Counted from the stretch's first letter, positions 15,992 through 24,779 are shown. The stretch is 51,939 nt of DNA from an uncultured Oscillibacter sp. (GCA_900544615.1 UQVS01000018.1:1-51939), one strand, 5' to 3'. Translations and numbers: made by a program. The notes: a model not told the origin generated them from the sequence alone.

Positions 15992-16019
15992 CGGGTTCAG
16001 TATGTGGCAGTCTGCCAAG

Positions 16020-16074
16020 AGACGCCCTGCCGTGCCATTTGCCCAATGGCGGGACAGGGGGTATTTTGGCGTCT
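16020..16074 (+). promoter_or_regulatory. Structured 5' leader of the rnf operon
   Basis: Nested pairing: AGACGCC (16020-16026) with GGCGTCT (16068-16074); inside it CCCTG with CAGGG; and inside that GCCATT-TGCCC-AATGGC. It lies between the promoter and the rnfC ribosome-binding site. I do not recognise a named riboswitch class, and no T run follows, so attenuation is not obvious. Confidence 0.55.
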
Positions 16075-16103
16075 ACCAATGGAGTAAGAATGAGGTGAAG
16101 ACA

Positions 16104-17468
16104 ATGGCACAAGCTTTCTTTGGCGGCGTTCATCCCCATGACATGAAGGCCGCAACCAATGAAAAGGCCATCGAGCAGCTGGCACCCCCAGCCACCGTGG
16201 TCATCCCCATGTCGATGCACTTTGGCGCACCCTGCACCCCCATTGTTAAGGTGGGCGATCAGGTGAAGGTCGGCCAGAAGATCGGCGAATTCAAGGGGTT
16301 GGGCGCCCCCATCCATGCCAGCGTTTCCGGCACCGTGAAGGCCATTGAGCCGCGGCCCTATTCCATGGGCGGCGACATGATGTCCGTGGTGATCGAAAAC
16401 GATTTCCAGAACACCGTCAGCGAAGAGGTCAAGGCTCCCGCCGATCCCGATGCGCTGACCGTGGAGGAAATGGTGGAGATCGTGAAGAATGCCGGTATCG
16501 TCGGTATGGGCGGCGCAACGTTCCCCACCCATGTGAAGATCTCCGGCGGCATCGGCAAGGTGACGGACGTCATCATCAACGGCGCTGAGTGCGAGCCTTA
16601 CATTACCGGCGACCACCGCGCCATGCTGGAGCGCACGGCCGATATCATCGGCGGCGCGACCTATCTTGCCAAGATGTTCGGTGTTGACAAGGTCACCATC
16701 GGCGTGGAGGACAACAAGAAGAACGGCATCGATGCTCTGAACAAAGTCATCGCTGAAAAGAAGGCACCCGTGGTGGTGGAAGCTCTGCGCTGCCGCTATC
16801 CCCAGGGCGGTGAGAAGCAGCTGATCCAGGCCATCACCGGCCGTCAGGTGCCTCCCGGCGGCCTGCCTGCCAACGTGGGCTGCGCCGTGTTCAACATCAA
16901 CACCACCATTGCCATCAACAAGGCCATTACCACCGGTATGCCCGTGGTGCGTAAGGTGGTCACCGTGTCCGGCTCCGGCATTGTGGATCCCAAGAACATC
17001 GAGTGCCCCATCGGCACCCCCGTGTCCCTGCTGCTGGACGCCTGCGGCGGCGTGAAGGACGGTACTTACAAGCTCATCGCCGGCGGCCCCATGATGGGCA
17101 TGGCCCAGTATACCGCAGATATCCCTGTGGCCAAGGGCACCGGCGCGATCCTCGCCTTCTGCGAGAACGAGGAGCAGACCGTTGAGCATCCCCAGTGCAT
17201 CCGCTGCGGCAAGTGCGTTGCCGCCTGCCCCATGCATCTGGAGCCTCTCTTTATGTATCAGTATGCGGAAAAGGGCATGATCGACGAGCTGAACGCGGCT
17301 CACATCATGGACTGCATGGAGTGCGGCGCCTGCGCTTACGCCTGCCCCGCCCGGATGCACCTGACCCATATGTTCAAGACCGCCAAGCAGCTGGTGAAGA
17401 ACAAGGCGGCTGCCGACAAGGCCGCTGCTGAGGCTAAGAAGGCCGCGGAAGAGAAGAAGGAGGCATAA
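16104..17468 (+). CDS. rnfC: Rnf complex subunit C (RnfC)
   Basis: 454 residues. A biotinyl/lipoyl-like N-terminal region (GVHPHDMKAATNEKAIEQL...VKVGQKIGEF) precedes the flavoprotein-like core with GGATFPTHVK and NGAECEPYIT, the NADH- and FMN-binding signature also seen in NuoF. Two [4Fe-4S] motifs follow near residues 370-415: CIRCGKCVAACP and CMECGACAYACP. The protein is the NAD-reducing module of the ferredoxin:NAD oxidoreductase. It ends in a Lys/Ala-rich tail (KNKAAADKAAAEAKKAAEE). The ATG at 16104 has GAGGTGAAG upstream; the upstream in-frame extension would consume the leader. rnfD starts 3 nt after the stop. Confidence 0.97.
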   Translation: MAQAFFGGVHPHDMKAATNEKAIEQLAPPATVVIPMSMHFGAPCTPIVKVGDQVKVGQKIGEFKGLGAPIHASVSGTVKAIEPRPYSMGGDMMSVVIENDFQNTVSEEVKAPADPDALTVEEMVEIVKNAGIVGMGGATFPTHVKISGGIGKVTDVIINGAECEPYITGDHRAMLERTADIIGGATYLAKMFGVDKVTIGVEDNKKNGIDALNKVIAEKKAPVVVEALRCRYPQGGEKQLIQAITGRQVPPGGLPANVGCAVFNINTTIAINKAITTGMPVVRKVVTVSGSGIVDPKNIECPIGTPVSLLLDACGGVKDGTYKLIAGGPMMGMAQYTADIPVAKGTGAILAFCENEEQTVEHPQCIRCGKCVAACPMHLEPLFMYQYAEKGMIDELNAAHIMDCMECGACAYACPARMHLTHMFKTAKQLVKNKAAADKAAAEAKKAAEEKKEA

Positions 17469-17471
17469 GAG

Positions 17472-18488
17472 ATGACGGATTACAAGAATTTGAAGCTCAT
17501 TGCCACTTCCAACCCCCACATCCGCGGCAATGAAACCACCCGGTCCATCATGCTGGACGTCATCATTGCCATGTGTCCCGCCCTGATCTGGGCCATTATT
17601 TACTTCGGCGTAGAGGCTCTGCTGCTCACGGCCGTGTCCGTTGTGGGCTGCGTATTCTTCGAGTGGGCCTACCGCAAGATCATGCACAAGCCCCAGAGCA
17701 TCGGCGACCTCTCCGCTGTGGTCACCGGTATGCTGCTGTCCTTTGTCTGCCCCGCTACCACCCCGCTGTGGATGATCCTCATCGGCGATTTCTTCGCTAT
17801 CGTTGTGGTCAAGCAGCTCTTCGGCGGCATCGGCAAGAACTTCCTGAACCCCGCTCTGGCAGGCCGTGCCGCTCTGCTGGCCAGCTATGCCGGCGCGATG
17901 ACCACCTGGCTGCCTGCCGGCACCAAGGCCGCTATCGGCGGTGGTATGCCTGTGGACGTGGTTTCCGCCGCGACCCCGCTGGCCTATCTGAAGACCGGCG
18001 ATCTGGAGGGCCTGAAGCAGATCGCCTCCGTGGGTGATATGTTCCTGGGCAAGGTGGGTGGCTCCATGGGCGAAGTTTCTGCCCTGATGCTGCTCATCGG
18101 CGGCCTGTACCTGATCTGGCGCAAGGTCATCAACTGGCAGACTCCTGTGGCCTACATCGCCACCGTGGCTGTTCTGACCGTGCTGTTCCCCAAGGCCGGC
18201 GGCGCTGAGTACATGCTTTACAGCATCTTCGGCGGCGGCCTGTTCCTGGGCGCTTTCTTCATGGCTACCGACTATGCCACCTCTCCTGTCACCAAGAAGG
18301 GCCAGCTGATCTACGGCATCGGCTGCGGCCTGTTCACCGTGTTCATCCGGTACTTCGGTTCCTACAATGAGGGCGTCTGCTACTCCATCATGGTCATGAA
18401 CTGCTGCACCGCGTTGATCGACAAGTACACCAAGCCCGTTCGTTTCGGCGTGGTGAAATCCGATAAGAAGGAGGCAGCCGCGAAATGA
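17472..18488 (+). CDS. rnfD: Rnf complex subunit D (RnfD)
   Basis: 338 residues, with about ten membrane helices, homologous to NqrB. The covalent-FMN site is in VVSAATPLAYL (the usual S-G/A-A-T-P), and GGIGKNFLNPALAGRAALLA is another conserved block. RnfD is part of the membrane ion-pumping path. The short polar start TDYKNLKLIATSNPHIRGNETTRSI is the standard opening. An 'AAGGAGG'-type site lies in the tail of rnfC. The last codons overlap the rnfG start by 4 nt (ATGA). Confidence 0.97.
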   Translation: MTDYKNLKLIATSNPHIRGNETTRSIMLDVIIAMCPALIWAIIYFGVEALLLTAVSVVGCVFFEWAYRKIMHKPQSIGDLSAVVTGMLLSFVCPATTPLWMILIGDFFAIVVVKQLFGGIGKNFLNPALAGRAALLASYAGAMTTWLPAGTKAAIGGGMPVDVVSAATPLAYLKTGDLEGLKQIASVGDMFLGKVGGSMGEVSALMLLIGGLYLIWRKVINWQTPVAYIATVAVLTVLFPKAGGAEYMLYSIFGGGLFLGAFFMATDYATSPVTKKGQLIYGIGCGLFTVFIRYFGSYNEGVCYSIMVMNCCTALIDKYTKPVRFGVVKSDKKEAAAK

Positions 18489-19108
18489 GTAACGAAGTAA
18501 AGACCAAGGAAAAGGTCGATATGGACCCCAAGTACATCATCAAGCTGACCGTGACACTGTTCCTGACCTGCATGGTGGTGGCCGGTATTCTGGGCTGGGT
18601 CAACAGCATCACCAAGGACAAGATCGCTGCCATTACCTGGGAAAAGACCGTGGCTGCCATGCAGCAGGTCATCACCGCTGACGACTTCTCCGACGCTATG
18701 GAGCTGACCGATGACATGACTGCCGCTGCCGCTGCACAGGGCGGCACGCTGGACGCCGTTTATGAGGCGCAGTCCGGCGGTCAGGTGGTTGGCTATGCCA
18801 TCAATGTGGAGGCTTCCGGATCTCAGGGCATCATCTCCATGATGGTGGGCATTGATACGGACGGCGCCGTTACCGGCGTTTCCATCGTCACCAACGCCGA
18901 GACTTCCGGCATCGGCTCCAAGGTCATGGGCAACGAGCCTCTGGCTAACGGCACCGGCGTTCTGGATCAGTTTATCGGCAAGTCCGCAGCGGACGGCACT
19001 CTGGCCGTCGGCACCAATGTGGATGCCATCACCGGCGCAACCGTGTCCAGCAAGGGCGTGACCACCGGTGTCAACACCGCTCTGGCTGCTGCCGGTGCGA
19101 TCGGTTGA
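18485..19108 (+). CDS. rnfG: Rnf complex subunit G (RnfG), FMN-binding
   Basis: 207 residues: an N-terminal membrane helix (IIKLTVTLFLTCMVVAGILGWV, about residues 18-40) anchoring an external FMN-binding domain. The covalent flavin attachment motif is ITGATVSSKGV near residue 183, with the threonine esterified to FMN by ApbE-type transferases in known systems. ASGSQGIISMMVGIDTDGAVTGVSIV is a conserved turn. It overlaps rnfD by 4 nt and is followed after 19 nt by rnfE. No apbE gene is visible in the window. Confidence 0.96.
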   Translation: MSNEVKTKEKVDMDPKYIIKLTVTLFLTCMVVAGILGWVNSITKDKIAAITWEKTVAAMQQVITADDFSDAMELTDDMTAAAAAQGGTLDAVYEAQSGGQVVGYAINVEASGSQGIISMMVGIDTDGAVTGVSIVTNAETSGIGSKVMGNEPLANGTGVLDQFIGKSAADGTLAVGTNVDAITGATVSSKGVTTGVNTALAAAGAIG

Positions 19109-19127
19109 GAGAGGAGGACACTGAATT

Positions 19128-19763
19128 ATGAATCTTGGTAAACAATTCAAGGACGGCCTGCTGACTCAGAACCCCGTTCTGGTTCAGGTGCTGGGTATGT
19201 GCTCCACCATGGCAATCACCACCTCTTTCTTCAACGGCATCGGCATGGGCGTGGCTGTTACCATCATCCTGACGTTGTCCAACGTCATTATTTCCGCCAT
19301 GCGGAAAATCATTCCCGATAAGATCCGTATCGCCATGTTCATCGTGGTGATTGCCGGCTTCGTGACCTGCGTGGATCTGTCCATTCAGGCATTCCTGCCG
19401 GATCTGGCAAACTCTCTGGGCGTGTTCATCCCCCTGATCGTGGTGAACTGCATCATCCTGGGCCGTGCAGAGGCTTTCTCCTACAAGAACGGCATTGCCG
19501 CATCTTTCTTTGACGGCATTTTCCAGGGCATCGGCTATACCTGGGTTCTGCTGGCCATGTGCATCATCCGTGAGTTCCTTGGCAAAGGCGCTTTCGGCGG
19601 CGGCGTTCTCAACGGCGGCGCGGGCATCCAGATCTTCCCCGCAGATTACGGCGTGGGTATGCTGACCCTGCCTGTGGGCGGCTTCCTGGTGCTGGCTTGC
19701 CTGATCGCTGCCATGCAGTGGACTCTGGCTCGTCCCAAGAAGGATAAGGAGGAGAGCAAATAA
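19128..19763 (+). CDS. rnfE: Rnf complex subunit E (RnfE)
   Basis: 211 residues with six membrane helices, paralogous to RnfA and NqrD. Signature pieces are NPVLVQVLGMCSTMAITTSF at the start and FIPLIVVNCIILGRAEAFSYKN in the middle. The latter contains one of the conserved cysteines that, paired with RnfA, hold the membrane iron-sulfur centre in Rnf/Nqr. AGGAGG precedes the start. The last bases overlap rnfA as TAATG. Confidence 0.97.
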   Translation: MNLGKQFKDGLLTQNPVLVQVLGMCSTMAITTSFFNGIGMGVAVTIILTLSNVIISAMRKIIPDKIRIAMFIVVIAGFVTCVDLSIQAFLPDLANSLGVFIPLIVVNCIILGRAEAFSYKNGIAASFFDGIFQGIGYTWVLLAMCIIREFLGKGAFGGGVLNGGAGIQIFPADYGVGMLTLPVGGFLVLACLIAAMQWTLARPKKDKEESK

Positions 19764-20350
19764 TGGAAATCTTTAAGCTGCTTTCGATTACGCTGGGTGC
19801 AATCCTGGCAAACAACTTCATCTTCTCCCAGTTCCTGGGCTGCTGCCCCTTCCTGGGCGTTTCCAAGAAGGTGGATACCGCTGTGGGCATGGGCGTGGCC
19901 GTTACCTTTGTTATGGGTCTGGCCTCTGCTGTGTGCTATGTGGTGAACCAGTTCATTCTGGTTCCGCTGGATCTGGCCTATATGCAGACCGTGGCGTTCA
20001 TTCTGGTCATTGCTTCTCTGGTGCAGTTCATCGAGATGTTCCTGCAAAAAGCAATGCCCTCTCTGTATACCGCTCTGGGCGTGTACCTGCCCCTGATCAC
20101 CACCAACTGCGCTGTGCTGGGCGTGGTGCTGCTGAACGTGCAGAACAGCTACAACTTCATCGAGTCTGTTGTTTACGGTATTACCGGTGGCCTGGGTTTC
20201 CTGCTGGCCATCGTGCTGTTCGCCAGCATCCGTGAGCGTCTGGTGTTTGCCGATTACCCCAAGTGCTGGGACGGCTTCCCCATTGCACTGATCACTGCCG
20301 GCCTGATGGCACTGGCCTTCATGGGCTTCTCCGGCCTGAAGGTTTGGTAA
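19763..20350 (+). CDS. rnfA: Rnf complex subunit A (RnfA)
   Basis: 195 residues, six helices, paralogue of RnfE with inverted topology. Conserved segments are NNFIFSQFLGCCPFLGVSKKVDTAVGMGVAVTFVM near the N-terminus and YLPLITTNCAVLGVVLL in the centre, each with the cysteine expected for the intramembrane [2Fe-2S] cluster. It starts at the last base of the rnfE stop codon. rnfB follows after 13 nt with AAGGAGG. Confidence 0.97.
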   Translation: MEIFKLLSITLGAILANNFIFSQFLGCCPFLGVSKKVDTAVGMGVAVTFVMGLASAVCYVVNQFILVPLDLAYMQTVAFILVIASLVQFIEMFLQKAMPSLYTALGVYLPLITTNCAVLGVVLLNVQNSYNFIESVVYGITGGLGFLLAIVLFASIRERLVFADYPKCWDGFPIALITAGLMALAFMGFSGLKVW

Positions 20351-20363
20351 GGAGGTAGGAAAG

Positions 20364-21272
20364 ATGGGAAATATTATTGCTGCCATTGCGGTGCTCGGTA
20401 TTCTGGGTGCCCTGTTCGGCCTGATCCTGGCCGTGGCCTCCAAGGTCTTTGAGGTCAAAAAGGATCCCCGTGAGGAAGCAATCCTCGGCCATCTGGCCGG
20501 CGCGAACTGCGGCGGCTGCGGCTATCCCGGCTGCGCTGGCTGCGCTGCCGCCATTCTGGCGGGGAATGCACCTGTAAATGCCTGCGCTCCCGCTGGTCCC
20601 GACAACGCCGCCGCCATCGCTGAGATCATGGGTATGGCTGCGCCCACCGGCGAGCGTCAGGTGGCCTTCGTCCGCTGCAACGGCGGCGAGGCTGCCAAGA
20701 AGCGCTATGAGTATGTGGGCGTGCATGACTGCATCTCCGCCACCAAGGTGGCTGCCGGCCCGCTGGACTGCCGCTTCGGCTGCCTGGGCTTCGGCTCCTG
20801 CGTGAATGCCTGCCAGTTCGGCGCCATGTCCATCGGCCCCAACGGCGCTGCCGTTGTGGATCCTGAGAAATGCACCAACTGCGGCGCCTGTATGAAGGCT
20901 TGCCCCCGCGGCCTGATCACCGCTGTTCCTGCCAGCAAGAAGGTCCATGTGGCCTGCGCCAATCAGGATAAGGGCAAGGCTGCCATGAGCGTCTGCGGCA
21001 ACTCCTGCATCGGCTGCGGCCTGTGCCAGAAGGAGTGCAAGAAGGACGCCATTCACGTGGTCAACGGCGTGGCTGTCATCGACTACGACAAGTGCGTGGG
21101 CTGCAAGCTCTGCACCAAGGTCTGCCCCCGTGATGCGATTCTGCCCAAGGCTACCGCCGAGGAGAAGGAAAAGTACAAGGCCATCAAGAAGGCTCAGGCT
21201 GAGAAGGCTGCCGCTGCCAAGAAGGCCGCGGAGGAAGCCGCTGCCGCCACTTCTGCCACTCCCGCTGAATAA
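20364..21272 (+). CDS. rnfB: Rnf complex subunit B (RnfB), multi-cluster ferredoxin domain
   Basis: 302 residues. An N-terminal membrane helix (IAAIAVLGILGALFGLILAVAS) is followed by the RnfB-type CGGCGYPGCAGC motif near residue 50, then several [4Fe-4S] ligand sets: DCRFGCLGFGSCVNAC, KCTNCGACMKACP, SCIGCGLCQKEC and KCVGCKLCTKVCP. RnfB takes electrons from reduced ferredoxin and feeds the complex. The last 45 residues are Lys/Ala/Glu-rich (KAQAEKAAAAKKAAEEA), like the tail of RnfC here. It is the last gene of the operon and is followed by a strong terminator. Confidence 0.97.
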   Translation: MGNIIAAIAVLGILGALFGLILAVASKVFEVKKDPREEAILGHLAGANCGGCGYPGCAGCAAAILAGNAPVNACAPAGPDNAAAIAEIMGMAAPTGERQVAFVRCNGGEAAKKRYEYVGVHDCISATKVAAGPLDCRFGCLGFGSCVNACQFGAMSIGPNGAAVVDPEKCTNCGACMKACPRGLITAVPASKKVHVACANQDKGKAAMSVCGNSCIGCGLCQKECKKDAIHVVNGVAVIDYDKCVGCKLCTKVCPRDAILPKATAEEKEKYKAIKKAQAEKAAAAKKAAEEAAAATSATPAE

Positions 21273-21288
21273 TCATCAAGCGCATTTT

Positions 21289-21331
21289 AAAGCACCGTCC
21301 CGACACTCATATGTCGGGGCGGTGCTTTTTT
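21289..21331 (+). terminator. Terminator of the rnf operon
   Basis: Stem AAAGCACCG-CCCGACA pairs with TGTCGGG-CGGTGCTTT across a 6-nt loop with one internal mismatch, followed by a T run. It lies 16 nt past the rnfB stop codon. Confidence 0.92.
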
Positions 21332-21363
21332 GAACGGTTGATTTGTTAAAGAATTCTGAATTC

Positions 21364-21392
21364 TGGACAGAAAAGGCAAAAATTACTATACA
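21364..21392 (+). promoter_or_regulatory. Promoter of the lipoate-protein ligase gene
   Basis: TGGACA (21364-21369), 17-nt spacer, TATACA (21387-21392). The leader from about 21399 to 21524 contains one small GC-rich hairpin near 21483-21500 (GGCAGGGCCTGCC) and no recognised riboswitch. Confidence 0.72.
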
Positions 21393-21524
21393 AATGGTGA
21401 GCCTTGTGATATTCTAAAAAAAGTTGGCATTGGTCTGAACGAATGGAAAAGCCTGTGCCGATGGGCAATGGAAATTGGATAGCGGCAGGGCCTGCCCTGT
21501 AAGAAAGTGCGAAAGGAATCCATA

Positions 21525-22532
21525 ATGGAACAGACACAAAAGGTTTTTTATCTGGAAACACATTCCCAGAACCCCTATTACAATCTGGCTTTTGAGGAAT
21601 TTGTACTGACCCATCGGCTGGAGGGCGAATACCTCCTGCTGTGGCAGAATGACAACACCATTGTGGTGGGCCAGAATCAGAATACGGAAGCGGAGATCAA
21701 CCGCGCTTTTGTAGAGGAACACCACATCAACGTAGTTCGCCGTTCTACCGGCGGCGGTGCTGTGTATCACGATCTGGGCAACCTGAATTACTCCTTCATC
21801 ACCGATGCCGGAGAGCTTCAGGAGCTGGCGATGCAGCGGTTCACCGCGCCGGTGGTGGAGGCCCTGAAGGGCCTCGGCCTCAATGCGGAGGCTTCCGGCC
21901 GGAATGATATTCTGGTGGAGGGACGCAAGGTCTCCGGCACTGCCCAGCGGGTGAGCCACGGCCGCATCCTGCATCATGGCACGCTGCTGTTTGACTCCGA
22001 CCCCAGCGCCGTGGCAGGTGCGCTGAACGTGGATCCCACCAAGTTCCAGTCCAAGGCGTCCAAATCCGTCCGCAGCCGTATTGGCAATATCCGGGAGTTC
22101 CTGCCGAAAGATATGGATTTGCCCGCTTTCTGGGAATACCTCAAGCAGTTCTTCGCAGGCAGCGGCATTGTCAACGACAGCCTGTCGGCAGAGGAGCTGG
22201 CGGCGGTTGAAAAGCTGAAAACGGAGAAGTATGACACCTGGGAATGGAACTATGGCCGCTCTCCCAAATACAATGTACACAACAAGCAGCGTTACGAAGC
22301 GGGCGGTGTGGAGTTTCAGGCAGAGGTGGCCGGCGGCGTGATTCAGGAGATCGCTTTCTATGGCGACTTCCTGTCTGTCTGCGCCCTGACGCCTCTGACA
22401 GACGCCCTGAAGGGCTGCCCGTTCCGCCGGGAGGACGTAGCGGCGGTGCTGGAGCAGGCCGATCTGCGCTCCATGTTCGGCGGCATCACGAAGGAGGAGC
22501 TGCTGGATCTGATGTTCCACATCGACGCATGA
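21525..22532 (+). CDS. lplA: Lipoate-protein ligase A
   Basis: 335 residues, the full LplA form with the small C-terminal accessory domain. The catalytic domain shows NPYYNLAFEEFVL at the N-terminus, RRSTGGGAVYHDLGNLNYSF near 70-90 and NDILVEGRKVSGTAQRV near 128-145, whose lysine contacts lipoyl-AMP. The C-terminal part (FQAEVAGGVIQEIAFYGDFL) is the accessory domain. It attaches free lipoate, via ATP, to E2/GcvH lysines. The ATG at 21525 has AAAGGA about 8 nt upstream, while the ATG at 21507 has none. It is a single gene with its own promoter and a convergent terminator. No lipoyl-dependent enzyme is in the window. Confidence 0.95.
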   Translation: MEQTQKVFYLETHSQNPYYNLAFEEFVLTHRLEGEYLLLWQNDNTIVVGQNQNTEAEINRAFVEEHHINVVRRSTGGGAVYHDLGNLNYSFITDAGELQELAMQRFTAPVVEALKGLGLNAEASGRNDILVEGRKVSGTAQRVSHGRILHHGTLLFDSDPSAVAGALNVDPTKFQSKASKSVRSRIGNIREFLPKDMDLPAFWEYLKQFFAGSGIVNDSLSAEELAAVEKLKTEKYDTWEWNYGRSPKYNVHNKQRYEAGGVEFQAEVAGGVIQEIAFYGDFLSVCALTPLTDALKGCPFRREDVAAVLEQADLRSMFGGITKEELLDLMFHIDA

Positions 22533-22573
22533 TTTGATGCAGCGTATTTTACAAATCCTGATACGTTTCAAAG

Positions 22574-22617
22574 AAAACAACCGGCAGACGCAGTGAAATG
22601 CGTCTGCCGGTTGTTTT
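22574..22617. terminator. Bidirectional terminator between lplA and the NhaC gene
   Basis: A perfect 19-bp stem, AAAACAACCGGCAGACGCA and its complement, around GTGAAA. A and T tracts on the two sides make it work for both convergent genes. It sits 41 nt after lplA and 13 nt before the stop of the antiporter gene. Confidence 0.93.
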
Positions 22618-22630
22618 AGGTTCTACAGGT

Positions 22631-24037
22631 TCAGTCTTTCTGCTCCGACGCGGCTTTTCTGGCGGCTGCACAGGATTCAGCCGCATCATATTCCCAGTTC
22701 CAGGGATCCTTGCGGCACACACTGTCCGCATAGGGAACAAAAATGGACAGCAGGCCGAAGGCGGCCAAAATCCAGCAGTACCACATATACGGGACGATCT
22801 CCACCGGGCTGATGGTGATCTGATAGGTCGTGGTAGTGAGGGACGCCGCCATCAGCAGTTGAGCACCGTAGGGGATGATCCCCTGAAAGACGCAGGAAAA
22901 CACGTCCAGCAGGGAAGCGGTGCGGCGGGGATCTACCTTGAACTCCCGGCTCATATCTTTGGCAACACTTCCGCAGAGAATAATGGCCACGGTGTTGTTG
23001 GCAGTGGCAAAGTCAGCCAGAGAAACCAGCGCCGCGATGCCCATCTGCGCGGATCTGCCGCCGTGCATCCGTTTCCGCAGCTTTTCAATCAGCCATACAA
23101 TGCCGCCGTTGTGGGCGATCAGTTCAGAGATGCCGCCGCAGAACAGCGCCAGAAAAAAGACCTCGCTCATGCCGGTAAAGCCGTTCCAGATGGCCTGAGC
23201 GAAGGTGAAAATCGTCAGGTCGCCGTAAATGATCCCAATGATCCCTGCGGTAAAAATGCCGATGGTCAGGGTCAGAAATACATTGATTCCGACGATTGCC
23301 AGCATAAGTACCAGCACATAGGGGAGAACCTTGACCAGCTCAAAGGCGCGCGGCTCCATAACGGCCGCACTTCCCCGGCCGATCAGCAGCAGAATCACCA
23401 GCGTGATGAGGGCGGCGGGCAGCGCGATATAGAAGTTGACCCGGAACTTGTCTTTCAGCGCAACGCCCTGCGTCCGGGTGGCGGCGATGGTGGTGTCGGA
23501 GATCATGGACAGGTTATCGCCGAACATGGCACCGCCTGCACAGGCGCCCAGCATCATGGGGACGCTGCCCCCGCTTTCGCTGGCAAGGCCCACGGCAATG
23601 GGAACCAGAGCCGTAATGGTGCCGACGGAGGTGCCGGTTGCAGTTCCCAGAAAGGCGGAGATCACGAACACGCCGGCAATGAGCAGCTGCACCGGGATGA
23701 TGGACAGCCCCAGATTCACGGTGGCTTCCACACCGCCCATGGTTTTGGCGACCGTGGAGAAAGCACCGGCCAGAATGTAGATCATCAGCATGGTCAGCAC
23801 GTTTTCGTTGGCAGCGCCGCGGGCAAATACGGCGAATTTTTCATCCAGCGTTTCCCGCCCCATGCAGAAAGCAGCAATGACCGCGAGGAACATTGCCGTC
23901 ACAGAGGGGAACTGGTAAAAGGCCATCCCCACACCCTGCGCCTGAAGGATCAGCCCCGCTCCCAGATAGATGACGATGAACAGCAGGAACGGCAGTAAAG
24001 CCCAGCCGTTTCCCTTTGGGTTCAGCTCCTGATTCAT
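22631..24037 (-). CDS. NhaC-family Na+/H+ antiporter
   Basis: 468 residues with about eleven to twelve hydrophobic helices. NhaC-family marks are SAFLGTATGTSVGTITALVPI near residue 120, GACAGGAMFGDNLSMISDTT near 165 and IALVSLADFATANNTVAII-type sequence in the second half. Relatives exchange Na+ for H+, and some carry lactate/malate or amino acids. The ATG at 24037 has GGGGAG 8 nt upstream; the ATG at 24106 does not. In this window it follows the Rnf complex, so sodium exchange would fit a Na+-coupled Rnf, but that pairing is inference. Confidence 0.9.
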   Translation of the reverse strand: MNQELNPKGNGWALLPFLLFIVIYLGAGLILQAQGVGMAFYQFPSVTAMFLAVIAAFCMGRETLDEKFAVFARGAANENVLTMLMIYILAGAFSTVAKTMGGVEATVNLGLSIIPVQLLIAGVFVISAFLGTATGTSVGTITALVPIAVGLASESGGSVPMMLGACAGGAMFGDNLSMISDTTIAATRTQGVALKDKFRVNFYIALPAALITLVILLLIGRGSAAVMEPRAFELVKVLPYVLVLMLAIVGINVFLTLTIGIFTAGIIGIIYGDLTIFTFAQAIWNGFTGMSEVFFLALFCGGISELIAHNGGIVWLIEKLRKRMHGGRSAQMGIAALVSLADFATANNTVAIILCGSVAKDMSREFKVDPRRTASLLDVFSCVFQGIIPYGAQLLMAASLTTTTYQITISPVEIVPYMWYCWILAAFGLLSIFVPYADSVCRKDPWNWEYDAAESCAAARKAASEQKD

Positions 24038-24277
24038 ATGATATCTCCCCTTCTTCTTTTTTGCCGGATTAATCTCCATTATACCGACGAATCGATGGGC
24101 TGGCAACTGATTTTTGTGTTTTCTACCGAAAAACAGCCGGCTTCAAAGTGACGCTGCCAGAGAGCTGAGGCAAATAAGGCTTGTAAGACACCGGCAAAAG
24201 CAGTCATGAAGCTTGAAGCGATTGATGACGGATACAGGATCGTCTGGACGAAAAATGTTCGGGGCGCAGCGAAACGG

Positions 24278-24306
24278 TGGATTTCCCTGTGTTTTTCTGA
24301 TATGAT
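24278..24306 (+). promoter_or_regulatory. Promoter of the AT-rich island
   Basis: TGGATT (24278-24283), 17-nt spacer, TATGAT (24301-24306), about 44 nt upstream of the DUF4375 start. The rest of 24038-24277 shows no gene that I trust. Confidence 0.6.
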
Positions 24307-24349
24307 TAAAGGATATGAGACAAAATGGAATGATAGGGGGTTGGAATGG

Positions 24350-24754
24350 ATGGGCGTGTTCCGCTTCTTCAAGAAAAACAAAGCAGAACCGACTGACGAG
24401 CAGAAAAAGTGGAATAAAATGTGGGATTTATGGGCGGAAGGCCGCGCGGATTCTCCCTATGCAGAATTGATGACTTATCAAAGCGAAATCAACAATGGCG
24501 GACATGACCAATATTTTTTCAATGTTGAGAATACGGGCAATTTGCAAAGAGAAATGGCAATTTTGGAAACCGCTTTGCCTGCAAAGCTACGAGAAAATTT
24601 GCAAAATGCATATAATGCATATCGGAAACTGACGAATGAAGAATCTGGCGAGCAGACAGAAACAATGCTGAGCCAATATGACGATGAGTTTTATAAAGGT
24701 GAGGAAGAGATCAACTGTGTATTAAGGGCGTATGCATCTAAAATAGGATCATAA
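24350..24754 (+). CDS. DUF4375 (DMP19-like) family protein
   Basis: 134 residues. The family core is recognisable: WAEGRADSPYAELMTYQSEI, then NNGGHDQYFFN, the conserved Asn-Gly-Gly-Phe/His-Asp-Gln-Tyr-Phe-x-Asn motif, and an all-helical remainder ending in REMAILETALPAKLRENLQNA. Members are small cytosolic proteins of unclear role; the group includes the DNA-mimic DMP19. The start at 24350 has AGGGGG 9 nt upstream; longer readings lack a ribosome-binding site. Base composition is visibly more AT-rich than that of the neighbours, suggesting recent acquisition. The next gene follows 25 nt later in the same direction. Confidence 0.75.
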   Translation: MGVFRFFKKNKAEPTDEQKKWNKMWDLWAEGRADSPYAELMTYQSEINNGGHDQYFFNVENTGNLQREMAILETALPAKLRENLQNAYNAYRKLTNEESGEQTETMLSQYDDEFYKGEEEINCVLRAYASKIGS

Positions 24755-24779
24755 CGTCCTGTTTGGAGTCAGAAGGCAA

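Noticed and set aside
16020..16074. A named riboswitch class (sodium, FMN or cobalamin) in the rnf leader
   Set aside because: None of the conserved cores that I know are present; recorded only as a structured leader.
15885..17687. A 600-codon open frame on the minus strand opposite rnfC and rnfD
   Set aside because: It mirrors the codon bias of a strongly expressed gene set and has no ribosome-binding site or family motif; rnfC and rnfD are certain.
21399..21524. A riboswitch in the lplA leader
   Set aside because: Only one short hairpin is visible and no known ligand-binding core.
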